DNA from: Levilactobacillus angrenensis
Lineage (GTDB): Bacteria > Bacillota > Bacilli > Lactobacillales > Lactobacillaceae
DNA length: 64,000 nt
Assembly: GCF_003946085.1 (NCBI RefSeq)
Contig: NZ_RHOB01000007.1
Coordinates: 62,001 to 126,000 of the forward strand
Direction: 5' to 3'
The position numbers were made by a program, and so were the translations under genes. The notes under the pieces are model-generated. The model was not told the origin of the DNA and did not search any database. It saw nothing but the letters and a program-made list of their open reading frames with translations. Positions 8,176-16,833 of this stretch are shown piece by piece. How positions within the stretch are numbered: position 1 is the first letter of the stretch; every line of letters begins with the position of its first letter.

Positions 8176-8640
8176 GCTTGACCTTTTGTGAAACCGCCAC
8201 CATTAAAGCTGGCTCTGGAGTCGGTAAATTGCCTTCACAAATTAGACTTGTGAAAGTTCAGCCATAAACAACGGGCTGAATTAGTTGGTGAGCAATCGAA
8301 GTGGGTAAGTGATTAGCGTTGTGGCTACGCAAATTAGATAGACAATGGTTTGCGTGCGTATGCTAGTAATGCCAACTTATGTTTCCGTGACTATTAAAAG
8401 CGGGCTGGCATTAACTGGAGACGTTTGACGGTTAGTGAATACTATTAGAAGTGAATCTAGTGTGGCTGGGTCGGCATGAAAAATCTTTCAGTAGATGATT
8501 TCTGGATAGCCGGTTTTAGCATTAATGGTGGTGGGGCTAACGCCAACAGCACGGCTATTCCACACCGTAGCCGAGAGTGAAGCGAAATCTGGGCTCAGCC
8601 GGGGAATTTAGCAGTGGGTTTTGCTGCTAAATTGGTGACT
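8176..8640. other. Long non-coding stretch with several inverted repeats
   Basis: I see no gene here on either strand. Visible structures are TTCACAA (8234-8240) and TTGTGAA (8248-8254) in outward orientation, GGATAGCCG (8504-8512) against CGGCTATTCC (8552-8561) enclosing TTAGC/GCTAA, and a perfect 10-bp stem AATTTAGCAG (8605-8614) / CTGCTAAATT (8624-8633). This could be a structured leader or RNA, or remains of repeats. No function can be assigned. Confidence 0.4.
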
Positions 8641-8760
8641 TTGAGACGTGGTCCGTCGGCTCAAAGCAAGCTCCGAGACCGGGTTGGGGCTCGGGGCGTC
8701 CTTCCCCAGCGTTCCGGCCCAGAATTTCGCGCAACGGCAGGCGGTCAAGTCAATACTATC
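8636..8760 (-). repeat. Degenerate fragment of the dispersed repeat, inverted
   Basis: CTTTGAGACG, CGGCTCAAAGC and CTCCGAGACCG in this order are the reverse complement of the left-arm core of the 640-bp element (CGGTCTCGG, GCTTTGAGCCG, CGTCTCAAAG). The flanks are strongly diverged, so the limits are approximate. Confidence 0.6.
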
Positions 8761-8888
8761 TAGTTGAGCGTCACCCTGACTAACGCAACCGGATATTAGA
8801 AAAATCATACAATGAAGGATTTCGCTTAGAGCCGCAAGGGCTAGGCGAACCGGGCCGTTAGCACTCGACAAATTGTTTGCCAAATTCC

Positions 8889-8955
8889 TTGATTTTTAGA
8901 ACGAAAAACCATATATTAGATATTGTGATTAGCACTTATGTTAGTCAAGTGCTAA
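8889..8955 (+). promoter_or_regulatory. groES promoter and CIRCE operator (HrcA site)
   Basis: The promoter is TTGATT (8889-8894), 17 bp, TATATT (8912-8917). Just downstream lies TTAGCACTT (8929-8937), nine bases, AAGTGCTAA (8947-8955), the CIRCE arrangement bound by HrcA. This implies heat-shock derepression of groESL. A lone half-element TTAGCACTC (8858-8866) lies upstream of the promoter. Confidence 0.95.
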
Positions 8956-8990
8956 CAGTGCTAAAAAGTAAGTTTATTGGAGGGATTCAA

Positions 8991-9275
8991 GTGTTAAAAC
9001 CATTAGGAGACCGCGTCATTTTGGATCAACCACAAGAAGAAGAAACTACGGTTGGCGGCATTGTTTTAGCAAGTAATGCGCAGGAAAAGCCTTCAACGGC
9101 TAACGTTGTTGCTGTGAGTGATGGCCGTGTGTTAGACAATGGCGATAAGGTAGCCCCAGCTGTTAAAGTTGGCGACAAGGTATTGTTCGACAAGTACGCC
9201 GGTACAGAAGTTAAGTATGACGACAAGACTTACCTTGTTTTACACGAAAAGGACTTAGTCGCTGTCATCGACTAA
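8991..9275 (+). CDS. groES: Co-chaperonin GroES
   Basis: The frame is open from 8877, but the start is GTG at 8991, after GGAGGGATTCAA and downstream of CIRCE, giving 94 residues. The protein begins [13 protein letters not shown]. It carries the mobile-loop region [19 protein letters not shown] and ends with the DLVAVID beta strand. It caps the GroEL ring and forms an operon with groEL 60 bp downstream. Confidence 0.98.
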   Translation: MLKPLGDRVILDQPQEEETTVGGIVLASNAQEKPSTANVVAVSDGRVLDNGDKVAPAVKVGDKVLFDKYAGTEVKYDDKTYLVLHEKDLVAVID

Positions 9276-9332
9276 TGACTTTCCCACTAATACGAGAGAC
9301 TATTTAAAAAATTTAGTATGAGGTGAATGTAG

Positions 9333-10961
<1,629 letters not shown>

Positions 10962-10988
10962 GCTGCATCTAATTAAAAATGGTTTACG

Positions 10989-11024
10989 AGAAGTCTGGAC
11001 TTTCGGGTTCAGGCTTCTTTTTTT
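10989..11024 (+). terminator. groEL terminator
   Basis: AGAAGTCTGGA (10989-10999) pairs with TTCAGGCTTCT (11008-11018) using some G-U pairs, followed by six more T residues. Confidence 0.9.
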
Positions 11025-11029
11025 GCTCG

Positions 11030-11180
11030 GTTCATGCCGCTTAGACAACTGGCGTCTTTGAGACGCGATTTCCGGCTCAAAGCGAGCCTGAGGGACGGTC
11101 CCGGTCCGTTCAACCCCATAGTTGGCGGCCAGCCCTCACCACGAAGCTGTAAACGACTCTTCCTAGCGTGACGAGTCGCC
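11030..11180 (-). repeat. Partial copy of the dispersed repeat, inverted (left part)
   Basis: Read on the minus strand this segment has GCTTCGTGGTGAGGGCTGGC, then TATGGGGTTGAACGG, a truncated GCCTGAG region, CGCTTTGAGCCGG, CGTCTCAAAGACGCC and TTGTCTAAGCGGCATGAACC. These match 16910-17060 in order. The segment equivalent to GCGGTGGGCGG is missing. Confidence 0.75.
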
Positions 11181-11569
11181 TGGTGGTAATGTTTCTAGTC
11201 AGTCCTTACTTGGTAAATTTCAGGTGAAGCGGACACAAGTCATCTTTAGCTTGAAAGTAGGGGGACTTAGCGTTAGAATCAGGCATTGTCGCTAAAATAA
11301 GGCAGCCATTTCCTATTGTCTTGACGCTAAAACCAAGATAATTGGGTAGCAACAAAATTTAGCAAAAAGAAAGTCTTTATTTCTGCCAGACTTTGCCGGA
11401 TAATGGATAAGTTCGCTAAGCAATTCTACGGTTGCTAACTGCTGGAATTGTGGTAATGTGGAGCTAGTTGTAGTAGACTTACTGCACGTTGAGCTTTGAC
11501 AGAAACAAGCTATTATTTAACGGGCCGAGTCCCGTTTTCATTATTTCTGGAGATAAGGAGTAAATAGTC
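11181..11569. other. Non-coding leader region upstream of kimA
   Basis: No gene is visible. The repeated word CGCTAAAA occurs at about 11290 and 11334. A small hairpin AACGGG/CCCGTT lies just before the kimA RBS, followed by TTTCATTATTT. B. subtilis kimA has a c-di-AMP riboswitch. I could not recognise its core here, although a diverged one cannot be excluded by eye. Confidence 0.35.
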
Positions 11570-13405
11570 ATGTGGCGTTATTTAAAGCGGGTTTTAATTG
11601 GAAAACCCCTCAAGACCATGGACGAAGGCGGTCAGGCGCTAACCAAGTTTAAAGCGTTAGCCTTGTTGTCGTCTGATGCGTTATCCTCTGTGGCTTATGG
11701 TACTGAGCAAATTACGACAGTCCTGATTACCTTATCAGCAGCCGCCTTGATGTATCAGTTGTGGGCTGCGGCTTTGGTCTTAGTTCTGTTATTTGCGATC
11801 ACGCTTTCATACCAGCAAATCATTCACGCCTATCCTTCCGGGGGTGGCGCGTATGTGGTTGCTAGCACCAACTGGGGCCAATCGGCCGGGTTAGTTGCTG
11901 GGGGCTCACTGCTGGTTGATTATATGCTGACCGTGGCGGTTTCAACGACTTCCGGGACCGAGGCGATTACCTCGGCGATTCCGGCGCTGTATCCGTATTC
12001 CGTGTTGGTATCGGTTTTAATTGTCATTGGCATTATGTTACTAAACTTACGGGGGATGCGCGAATCAGCGGCGTTCTTGACGGTGCCAGTTTATCTCTTC
12101 ATCATCATGATTATTTTGATGGTGGGGGTCGGGCTCTACAACATCGTGAGTGGTAACATTACTTATCACGCATCGGCATCTTTAGGCCAACCCGTTCAGG
12201 GCATGACCTTGTTACTGTTCTTCCGGGCATTCTCATCCGGGTCATCTTCACTGACTGGGGTCGAAGCCATCAGTAACGCGGTGCCCAACTTCAAGGAGCC
12301 TAAGCGGCACAACGCGGCGGCAACCTTGGCCATCATGGCCTGCATCTTGGCGGTCTTCTTCGCCGGCATCACCTACCTGAGTTACTACATGGGGATTCGG
12401 CCGCAGAGTAGCCAAACGGTCCTGTCACAAATCGGGGTCGGCGTATTTGGTCATGGTGTACTCTACTATTTATTACAATTGTCAACGGCCTTGATTTTAG
12501 CCGTTGCCGCCAACACCGGGTTCTCAGCCTTCCCAATTCTGGCTTACAACCTGGCTAAGGATAAATTTTTACCGCACGCTTACCTGGACCGGGGCGACCG
12601 GTTAGGGTACTCGAACGGTATCATTTCCTTAGCGGTGGGGGCCATCGTGCTGATCTTCATTTTCCACGGGCAAACGACCTTACTGATTCCGCTGTATGCG
12701 GTCGGGGTATTCGTGCCATTTACGCTGTCGCAATCCGGGATGATCATTCACTGGTTCCGGGTCCGCGAAGGCTGGTGGATTGGCAAGTCATTAATCAACT
12801 TACTAGGGGCCTTGATGTCGCTGGTACTGGTGGTTTCCTTGATGCTACTCCGCTTCCCTAACGTCTGGCCTTATCTGATTATCATGCCGTTGATCCTGTT
12901 GCTGTTCTATCGCATCAATGGCCATTATCACAATGTGGCTAAACAGCTGCGGGTCGCGGAAAAAGAGCGGGCTGACATCCACGAGTATGACGGGGCGACC
13001 GTTATCGTGCTGGTCAGCAACATTACCCGGGTGACGTCCGGAGCGATTAACTATGCCCGGTCGATTGGGGATTACGTTATCGCGATGCACGTGTCCTTTG
13101 ATGAGAATCCAGAAAAGGAGCACAAGACGGCTCAGGAGTTCAAGGAGGAGTTCCCGGACATCCGGTTCGTGGATATCCACTCGTCCTACCGCTCCATTGC
13201 CACGCCAACGCTGCGGTTCTGTGATGTGATTGCCAAACGTGCGGCGGAACGTAACTTTACGACGACCGTCCTGGTCCCGCAATTCGTTCCCCGGCATCCT
13301 TGGCAAAACGTCTTGCATAACCAAACGGCGTTGCGCTTACGGACCATCTTAAACTCACGGGAAAACATTATTGTTTCCACGTATAACTATCACTTGAAAA
13401 AATAA
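11570..13405 (+). CDS. kimA: KimA-type potassium/proton symporter (APC superfamily)
   Basis: This 611-residue protein closely follows B. subtilis KimA (YdaO). It begins with LIGKPLKTMDEGGQALTKFK, followed by SSDALSSVAYGTEQI, YPSGGGAYVV and ANTGFSAFPILAYNLA. About 12 membrane segments are followed by a soluble C-terminal domain (about 470-611) resembling a universal-stress-protein fold. KimA imports K+ with protons at high affinity and is inhibited by c-di-AMP. The RBS is AGATAAGGAG. It has no operon partner. A generic amino-acid permease is the alternative, but the N-terminal motif and the C-terminal domain favour KimA. Confidence 0.88.
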   Translation: MWRYLKRVLIGKPLKTMDEGGQALTKFKALALLSSDALSSVAYGTEQITTVLITLSAAALMYQLWAAALVLVLLFAITLSYQQIIHAYPSGGGAYVVASTNWGQSAGLVAGGSLLVDYMLTVAVSTTSGTEAITSAIPALYPYSVLVSVLIVIGIMLLNLRGMRESAAFLTVPVYLFIIMIILMVGVGLYNIVSGNITYHASASLGQPVQGMTLLLFFRAFSSGSSSLTGVEAISNAVPNFKEPKRHNAAATLAIMACILAVFFAGITYLSYYMGIRPQSSQTVLSQIGVGVFGHGVLYYLLQLSTALILAVAANTGFSAFPILAYNLAKDKFLPHAYLDRGDRLGYSNGIISLAVGAIVLIFIFHGQTTLLIPLYAVGVFVPFTLSQSGMIIHWFRVREGWWIGKSLINLLGALMSLVLVVSLMLLRFPNVWPYLIIMPLILLLFYRINGHYHNVAKQLRVAEKERADIHEYDGATVIVLVSNITRVTSGAINYARSIGDYVIAMHVSFDENPEKEHKTAQEFKEEFPDIRFVDIHSSYRSIATPTLRFCDVIAKRAAERNFTTTVLVPQFVPRHPWQNVLHNQTALRLRTILNSRENIIVSTYNYHLKK

Positions 13406-13412
13406 ATTAAGT

Positions 13413-13446
13413 AAGGCGACTTTCCTGAAGGTGAGCCGTCTTTTTT
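13413..13446 (+). terminator. kimA terminator
   Basis: An imperfect stem pairs AAGGCGAC (from 13413) with GAGCCGTCTT (to 13442), with a TGAA loop in the middle and a T tract at 13441-13446. Confidence 0.8.
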
Positions 13447-13639
13447 AGTGGAAAAATAGTTTGGGTCCACTATTAGTTGTGAAGCGGGTTAGAGGTTAAA
13501 TAGGGGGTCACGAAATTTGCCTTATTTCGACCGTTCTTAGCTATTCCGGGTGGTACTGGTAAACTTACCTGTGACAGTAAAGAAACGGCTACTATGATGT
13601 GTAGACGGGCAAATAACGGGGTAGATATGAGAAAGCGCA

Positions 13640-13870
13640 ATGTCCGGGAATGACAGTGTTCTGTTCAGTAAAATTAGTGAAACCAGAAGCCTGTGTCAAC
13701 CAGAGATTCCGCCTGAGAAACTGGCTTCCGGTTCGCTTTGAAGCCTGGCAAAGCCCGCCAGTTTCCAAAATCGGCCCGCGCTGTAGGCTGAGACCGCTTC
13801 TCGGGATCGGTCCGCCCATCGCGTTCCAACCCATAAGTTGGCGGACGGTAGGCGGCCAGTTTCCACTAGG
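13640..13870 (-). repeat. Internally deleted inverted copy of the dispersed repeat
   Basis: On the minus strand this copy reads from the left-arm region (GGCGGCCTACCGTCC, AACTTATGGGTTGG, GGGCGGACCG) directly into right-arm sequence (CTCAGCCTACAGCG, GCTTCAAAGCGAACCGG). It then ends with the right-end block CAGAACACTGTCATTCCCGG. The centre, about 300 bp in full copies, is missing. The join lies at the shared word GGCTGAGA/CCGAGACC. It sits between the convergent kimA and lrgB genes. Confidence 0.8.
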
Positions 13871-13904
13871 ATGTTGTACCCGACAGTACCCAACAAATTT
13901 GGAC

Positions 13905-13942
13905 AACAAAAAAACACCGAACCCACAATAGATTCGGTGTTT
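13905..13942 (-). terminator. lrgB terminator (minus strand)
   Basis: AAACACCGAA (13912-13921) pairs with TTCGGTGTTT (13933-13942). On the minus strand the stem runs into a T tract (plus strand A tract 13905-13915). Confidence 0.9.
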
Positions 13943-13957
13943 AAGTTGATAGCTGTT

Positions 13958-14764
13958 TTAGATCAAGCCCATCATAGAAGCAAATGGTGGTACAACGATA
14001 TCAACAACGATTGAGATAACAACAACGGCGATAGAAGCCATGGACCCTTGGATAGAACCAAGTTGTAAGGCCTTAGCTGAACCAACCGTGTGTCCCGCAG
14101 TACCTAAACCAAGACCGGCACCGATTGGGTCGCTGTTAACACGGAAGAACTTAACGAGCCAGTCACCCAAGGCGTAAATGATAACGGCGTTGAGGATGCA
14201 GGCCATCGCAGTAACGGCTGAGTTACCACCGATAGCAGTCGCAATAGGCATCGCGATGGCAGTCGTGGCAGCTTGTGGCATCATGGAAGCAATACCAACG
14301 TTGTCCAAGCCGATAAGCTTTGAGACGTAGTAGATAACGAACAGGGAAATGATCAACCCAACGATCAGGGAAAGGATAATTTCCAACCAGAACTTCTTAA
14401 CAACGTCATTCCGACGGTACAGTGGAATAGCGAAGGCGATAGTAGCTGGGTTCAAGAACCAGAAGATAATGTTACCACCTGGTAAGTATGCGGACTTGTA
14501 GAAAGTAGCCGTGTCTGTACCGAATGCCTTAGCAAACAGGAACAGAATGAAGATCCCTAAGACCATCCCAACGAACAGAGGTTGGAATAAGAAGAAACCT
14601 TTACCGATCTTGAATAACCATTGACCGAATAAGTAAACAATTAATGATAGAAAAATACCAAATAAGGCGTTACCGGCAGAAGCACCAGCGGCGTTAGTCC
14701 CTAACGCATCACCGAGCCATTTGCCCCAAACTGCCATATGGGCGGTTCCAGTTAATGTAATCAT
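13958..14764 (-). CDS. lrgB: LrgB/CidB family membrane protein (putative pyruvate exchange component)
   Basis: This hydrophobic 268-residue protein has about seven membrane segments and the conserved LrgB glycine-rich region GAGLGLGTAGHTVGSAKALQ with nearby SIQGSMASIAVV. LrgAB-type pairs were first described as antiholin-like; in B. subtilis the homologous PftAB transports pyruvate. lrgA lies 44 bp upstream on the same strand and the two form an operon. The RBS AAAGGATG precedes the ATG. Whether it moves pyruvate or modulates autolysis here is not decided by sequence. Confidence 0.9.
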   Translation of the reverse strand: MITLTGTAHMAVWGKWLGDALGTNAAGASAGNALFGIFLSLIVYLFGQWLFKIGKGFFLFQPLFVGMVLGIFILFLFAKAFGTDTATFYKSAYLPGGNIIFWFLNPATIAFAIPLYRRNDVVKKFWLEIILSLIVGLIISLFVIYYVSKLIGLDNVGIASMMPQAATTAIAMPIATAIGGNSAVTAMACILNAVIIYALGDWLVKFFRVNSDPIGAGLGLGTAGHTVGSAKALQLGSIQGSMASIAVVVISIVVDIVVPPFASMMGLI

Positions 14765-14808
14765 AAATTTTCATCCTTTTCTAGTGAAAGTAGTAGCAGT
14801 CGACGAAA

Positions 14809-15249
14809 TTATTCTTCGACGTTAACGTCACGATGGAAGACGTTCTTCCGAAGCCAGATGAATCCGGCAGTCGTGTAAGCCACAACAACCAGCAGGACAA
14901 TCGTTGCAATTAAAATAACAACAACCAGTTGAACCCCTTGGGCCTTTAAGATGTCCAGGCTAGCAGCCAATTGGATACCTGAAGGAACGAACAAGAACGC
15001 GATCAAACTGATCATGAAGTCCCCAAACTTTTCAACGTTGCGTAACTTAACGATATGGGAAGCCAATAAGACGTAAAGGATTACCAAACCGATAACCGGC
15101 GTTGGAACTGGGAATGTTGCTGGGAACAACGGGGAAATTAGGCTGGAAACAAACAGGATTGCGGCGAAGATCCCCATTTGAATTAAGATGGGTGAAGCTT
15201 GTTCTTCTTTAGCCGTTTCTGTCTTTGTTGCTTTATCATTAGCAGCCAA
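14809..15249 (-). CDS. lrgA: LrgA/CidA family holin-like membrane protein
   Basis: The frame is open from 15336, but a TTG at 15249 has AAAGGAG nine bases upstream and gives 146 residues, the family's usual size. The N-terminus is a soluble Lys/Glu/Thr-rich tail of about 20 residues. Four hydrophobic segments follow, including ILIQMGIFAAILFVSSLI and the conserved PFPVPTPVIGL-like block (here TFPVPTPVIGLVILY). It is the partner of LrgB downstream. The upstream region is unusually rich in repeats of TTGTG-type half-sites and has a near-consensus cre site. Confidence 0.87.
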   Translation of the reverse strand: MAANDKATKTETAKEEQASPILIQMGIFAAILFVSSLISPLFPATFPVPTPVIGLVILYVLLASHIVKLRNVEKFGDFMISLIAFLFVPSGIQLAASLDILKAQGVQLVVVILIATIVLLVVVAYTTAGFIWLRKNVFHRDVNVEE

Positions 15250-15297
15250 TAGAAAAATCTCCTTTCGAAATACAAACCAATAGTGACGGACGACTGG

Positions 15298-15540
15298 AAA
15301 GGTTTCACAAGGAAATAGGATAAATAGCTTGGACACAAATGAAATGTGAAACCTTTCTCAATGGCACAAATCTATTATATGGCTTTTGCGCGATTTGCAC
15401 AAGATAAATCTGTGGATTTTAGGCTTTTGTCTGTATACTTGTGCACGAAATCACCTAATTGGCTAGAAAGGAAACGCTTACACAAAGTTTATGAATTATT
15501 TTTTTATTCACAAGGGGATCAGGTGATCGCTTGTGAATTA
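15298..15540 (-). promoter_or_regulatory. lrgAB control region: inverted repeats, TTGTG half-sites and a cre-like site
   Basis: AAAGGTTTCACA (15298-15309) and TGTGAAACCTTT (15345-15356) form a perfect 12-bp inverted repeat. ATTCACAAG (15506-15514) and CTTGTGAAT (15530-15538) form a second, enclosing GATCAGGTGATC. Further half-sites are GACACAA (15332), GGCACAA (15363), TGCACAA (15396), TTGTGCA (15439) and TACACAA (15479). AAGGAAACGCTTACA (15468-15482) matches the CcpA cre consensus with one mismatch. Rex or a CRP-type factor could bind the half-sites; this is inferred. Confidence 0.55.
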
Positions 15541-15659
15541 TCCTGGGCGGTCAAGCAAAGCTTGTTTTTCACTAACGACTCAGAAATCGCGGTTGTGTTT
15601 AATTTCAGAGATTTGTATAATTAGCAAAAGAGTTGTAATGAAAGAAAGAGGACACTTCA

Positions 15660-16754
15660 ATGAAATTTGAGATTATTGTTAGCTTATTTGCTACCATGAT
15701 TATCTCCGCGGTCCTAACCCCGTTTGTACGCCGCTTTGCGTTTCAAATTGGTGCGGTGGATAAACCTAATCAGCGGCGGGTCAACAAGATCCCCATGCCG
15801 ACGCTGGGTGGCCTAGCTATCTTCATAGCGTTTACCTTTTCAACCATGTTCTTATTGCGCGACCAGATGCCAACGCAACAGCTGTGGGGGCTGTTCGGAG
15901 GCGAGTGTATCATCGTGGCAGAAGGCATGATTGACGATGTCTTTGAATTGAAACCGAGACAAAAGATTCTGGGGCAACTACTCGCGGCCTTAGAAGTTTA
16001 CTTCGTGGCTGGCGTGCGGATGCGGTATTTGACGCTGCCGTTCGTCGGTGTCTGGCATTTTGGCTGGCTGTCATTACCGATTACGTTGCTATGGATCGTC
16101 GCCATCGTCAATGCCATCAACCTGATTGATGGACTGGATGGTCTGGCGACCGGGGTCTCCATCATCGCGTTGACCACGACGGGGATTACCGGGCTGTTTT
16201 TCTTAAACGTTGCCAATACCTGGGTGGCCATCATGATTTTCGCGTTGGTCGCTGCCATGGTCGGCTTCTTACCCTATAACTTCTTCCCAGCACGCATCTA
16301 CTTGGGGGACACTGGGGCGCAGTTCATCGGCTTCATGATTGCCTGCTTCTCCCTGTATGGGCTGAAGAACGTGACCTTTATTTCCGTGATTATCCCCGTC
16401 ATCATTCTGGGGGTACCCATCACGGATACGGTCTACGCTATGATTCGGCGGATTTTAAATCGGCAGCCGATTTCCCACGCGGACAAACACCACTTGCATC
16501 ACCGTTTGATGCAGCTGGGGCTGACTCACCGGCAAACGGTGCTGGTCATCTACGGTATCGCGTTGATTTTCTCGTTCATTTCCTTACTGTACCCACTATC
16601 AACCATTTGGGGCTCCGTCCTATTGACGATTGCCATCTTGATTGGGCTGGAACTGTTCGTGGAGGCCATCGGGTTGGTCGGGTCGAACCGCCAGCCATTG
16701 TTGCACTGGATCAATCGCATCGTGCAAAAACTAACATCTAAGAATTCGGATTAA
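15660..16754 (+). CDS. tagO: Undecaprenyl-phosphate GlcNAc-1-phosphate transferase (TagO/WecA family)
   Basis: This 364-residue integral membrane enzyme transfers GlcNAc-1-P from UDP-GlcNAc to undecaprenyl phosphate, the first step of wall teichoic acid and related glycopolymer synthesis. About 11 membrane segments carry the family motifs: DKPNQRRVNKIPMPTLGG, the catalytic NLIDGLDGLATG, FNFFP-like YNFFPARIYLGDTGAQF, and the HADKHHLHHRLMQLG loop. The position of the Asp-rich GMIDDVFEL motif (replacing GLLDD) is conserved. It is monocistronic, with GAAAGAGGA as the RBS. Confidence 0.95.
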   Translation: MKFEIIVSLFATMIISAVLTPFVRRFAFQIGAVDKPNQRRVNKIPMPTLGGLAIFIAFTFSTMFLLRDQMPTQQLWGLFGGECIIVAEGMIDDVFELKPRQKILGQLLAALEVYFVAGVRMRYLTLPFVGVWHFGWLSLPITLLWIVAIVNAINLIDGLDGLATGVSIIALTTTGITGLFFLNVANTWVAIMIFALVAAMVGFLPYNFFPARIYLGDTGAQFIGFMIACFSLYGLKNVTFISVIIPVIILGVPITDTVYAMIRRILNRQPISHADKHHLHHRLMQLGLTHRQTVLVIYGIALIFSFISLLYPLSTIWGSVLLTIAILIGLELFVEAIGLVGSNRQPLLHWINRIVQKLTSKNSD

Positions 16755-16784
16755 TTGTGTCTTGGGTTTAGACGCACAAAAGAA

Positions 16785-16826
16785 CGCCTGTCAGGTTGCT
16801 GAGCGCAATCTGGTAGGCGCTTTTTT
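16785..16826 (+). terminator. tagO terminator
   Basis: ACGCCTGTCAGGTTGC pairs with GCAATCTGGTAGGCGC around a TGAGC loop, followed by TTTTTT (16821-16826). The dispersed repeat begins 8 bp later. Confidence 0.9.
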
Positions 16827-16833
16827 GTGGGTG

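Noticed and set aside
8234-8254. TTCACAA-N7-TTGTGAA downstream of rex as a Rex operator
   Set aside because: The half-sites point outward relative to the known operator (TTGTGAA-N4-TTCACAA) and no promoter is adjacent.
8858-8866. TTAGCACTC as a second CIRCE element upstream of groES
   Set aside because: Only one half is present; no GAGTGCTAA follows at the required distance. The complete CIRCE is at 8929-8955.
13592-13931. Overlapping open frames of 76-105 residues between kimA and lrgB
   Set aside because: They lie in the rearranged repeat copy and the lrgB terminator, and show no RBS or conserved protein features.
15346-15624. 92-residue open frame between lrgA and tagO
   Set aside because: It has no RBS and no recognisable domain, and it runs through the inverted repeats and half-sites of the lrgAB control region. 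Better explained as regulatory DNA.
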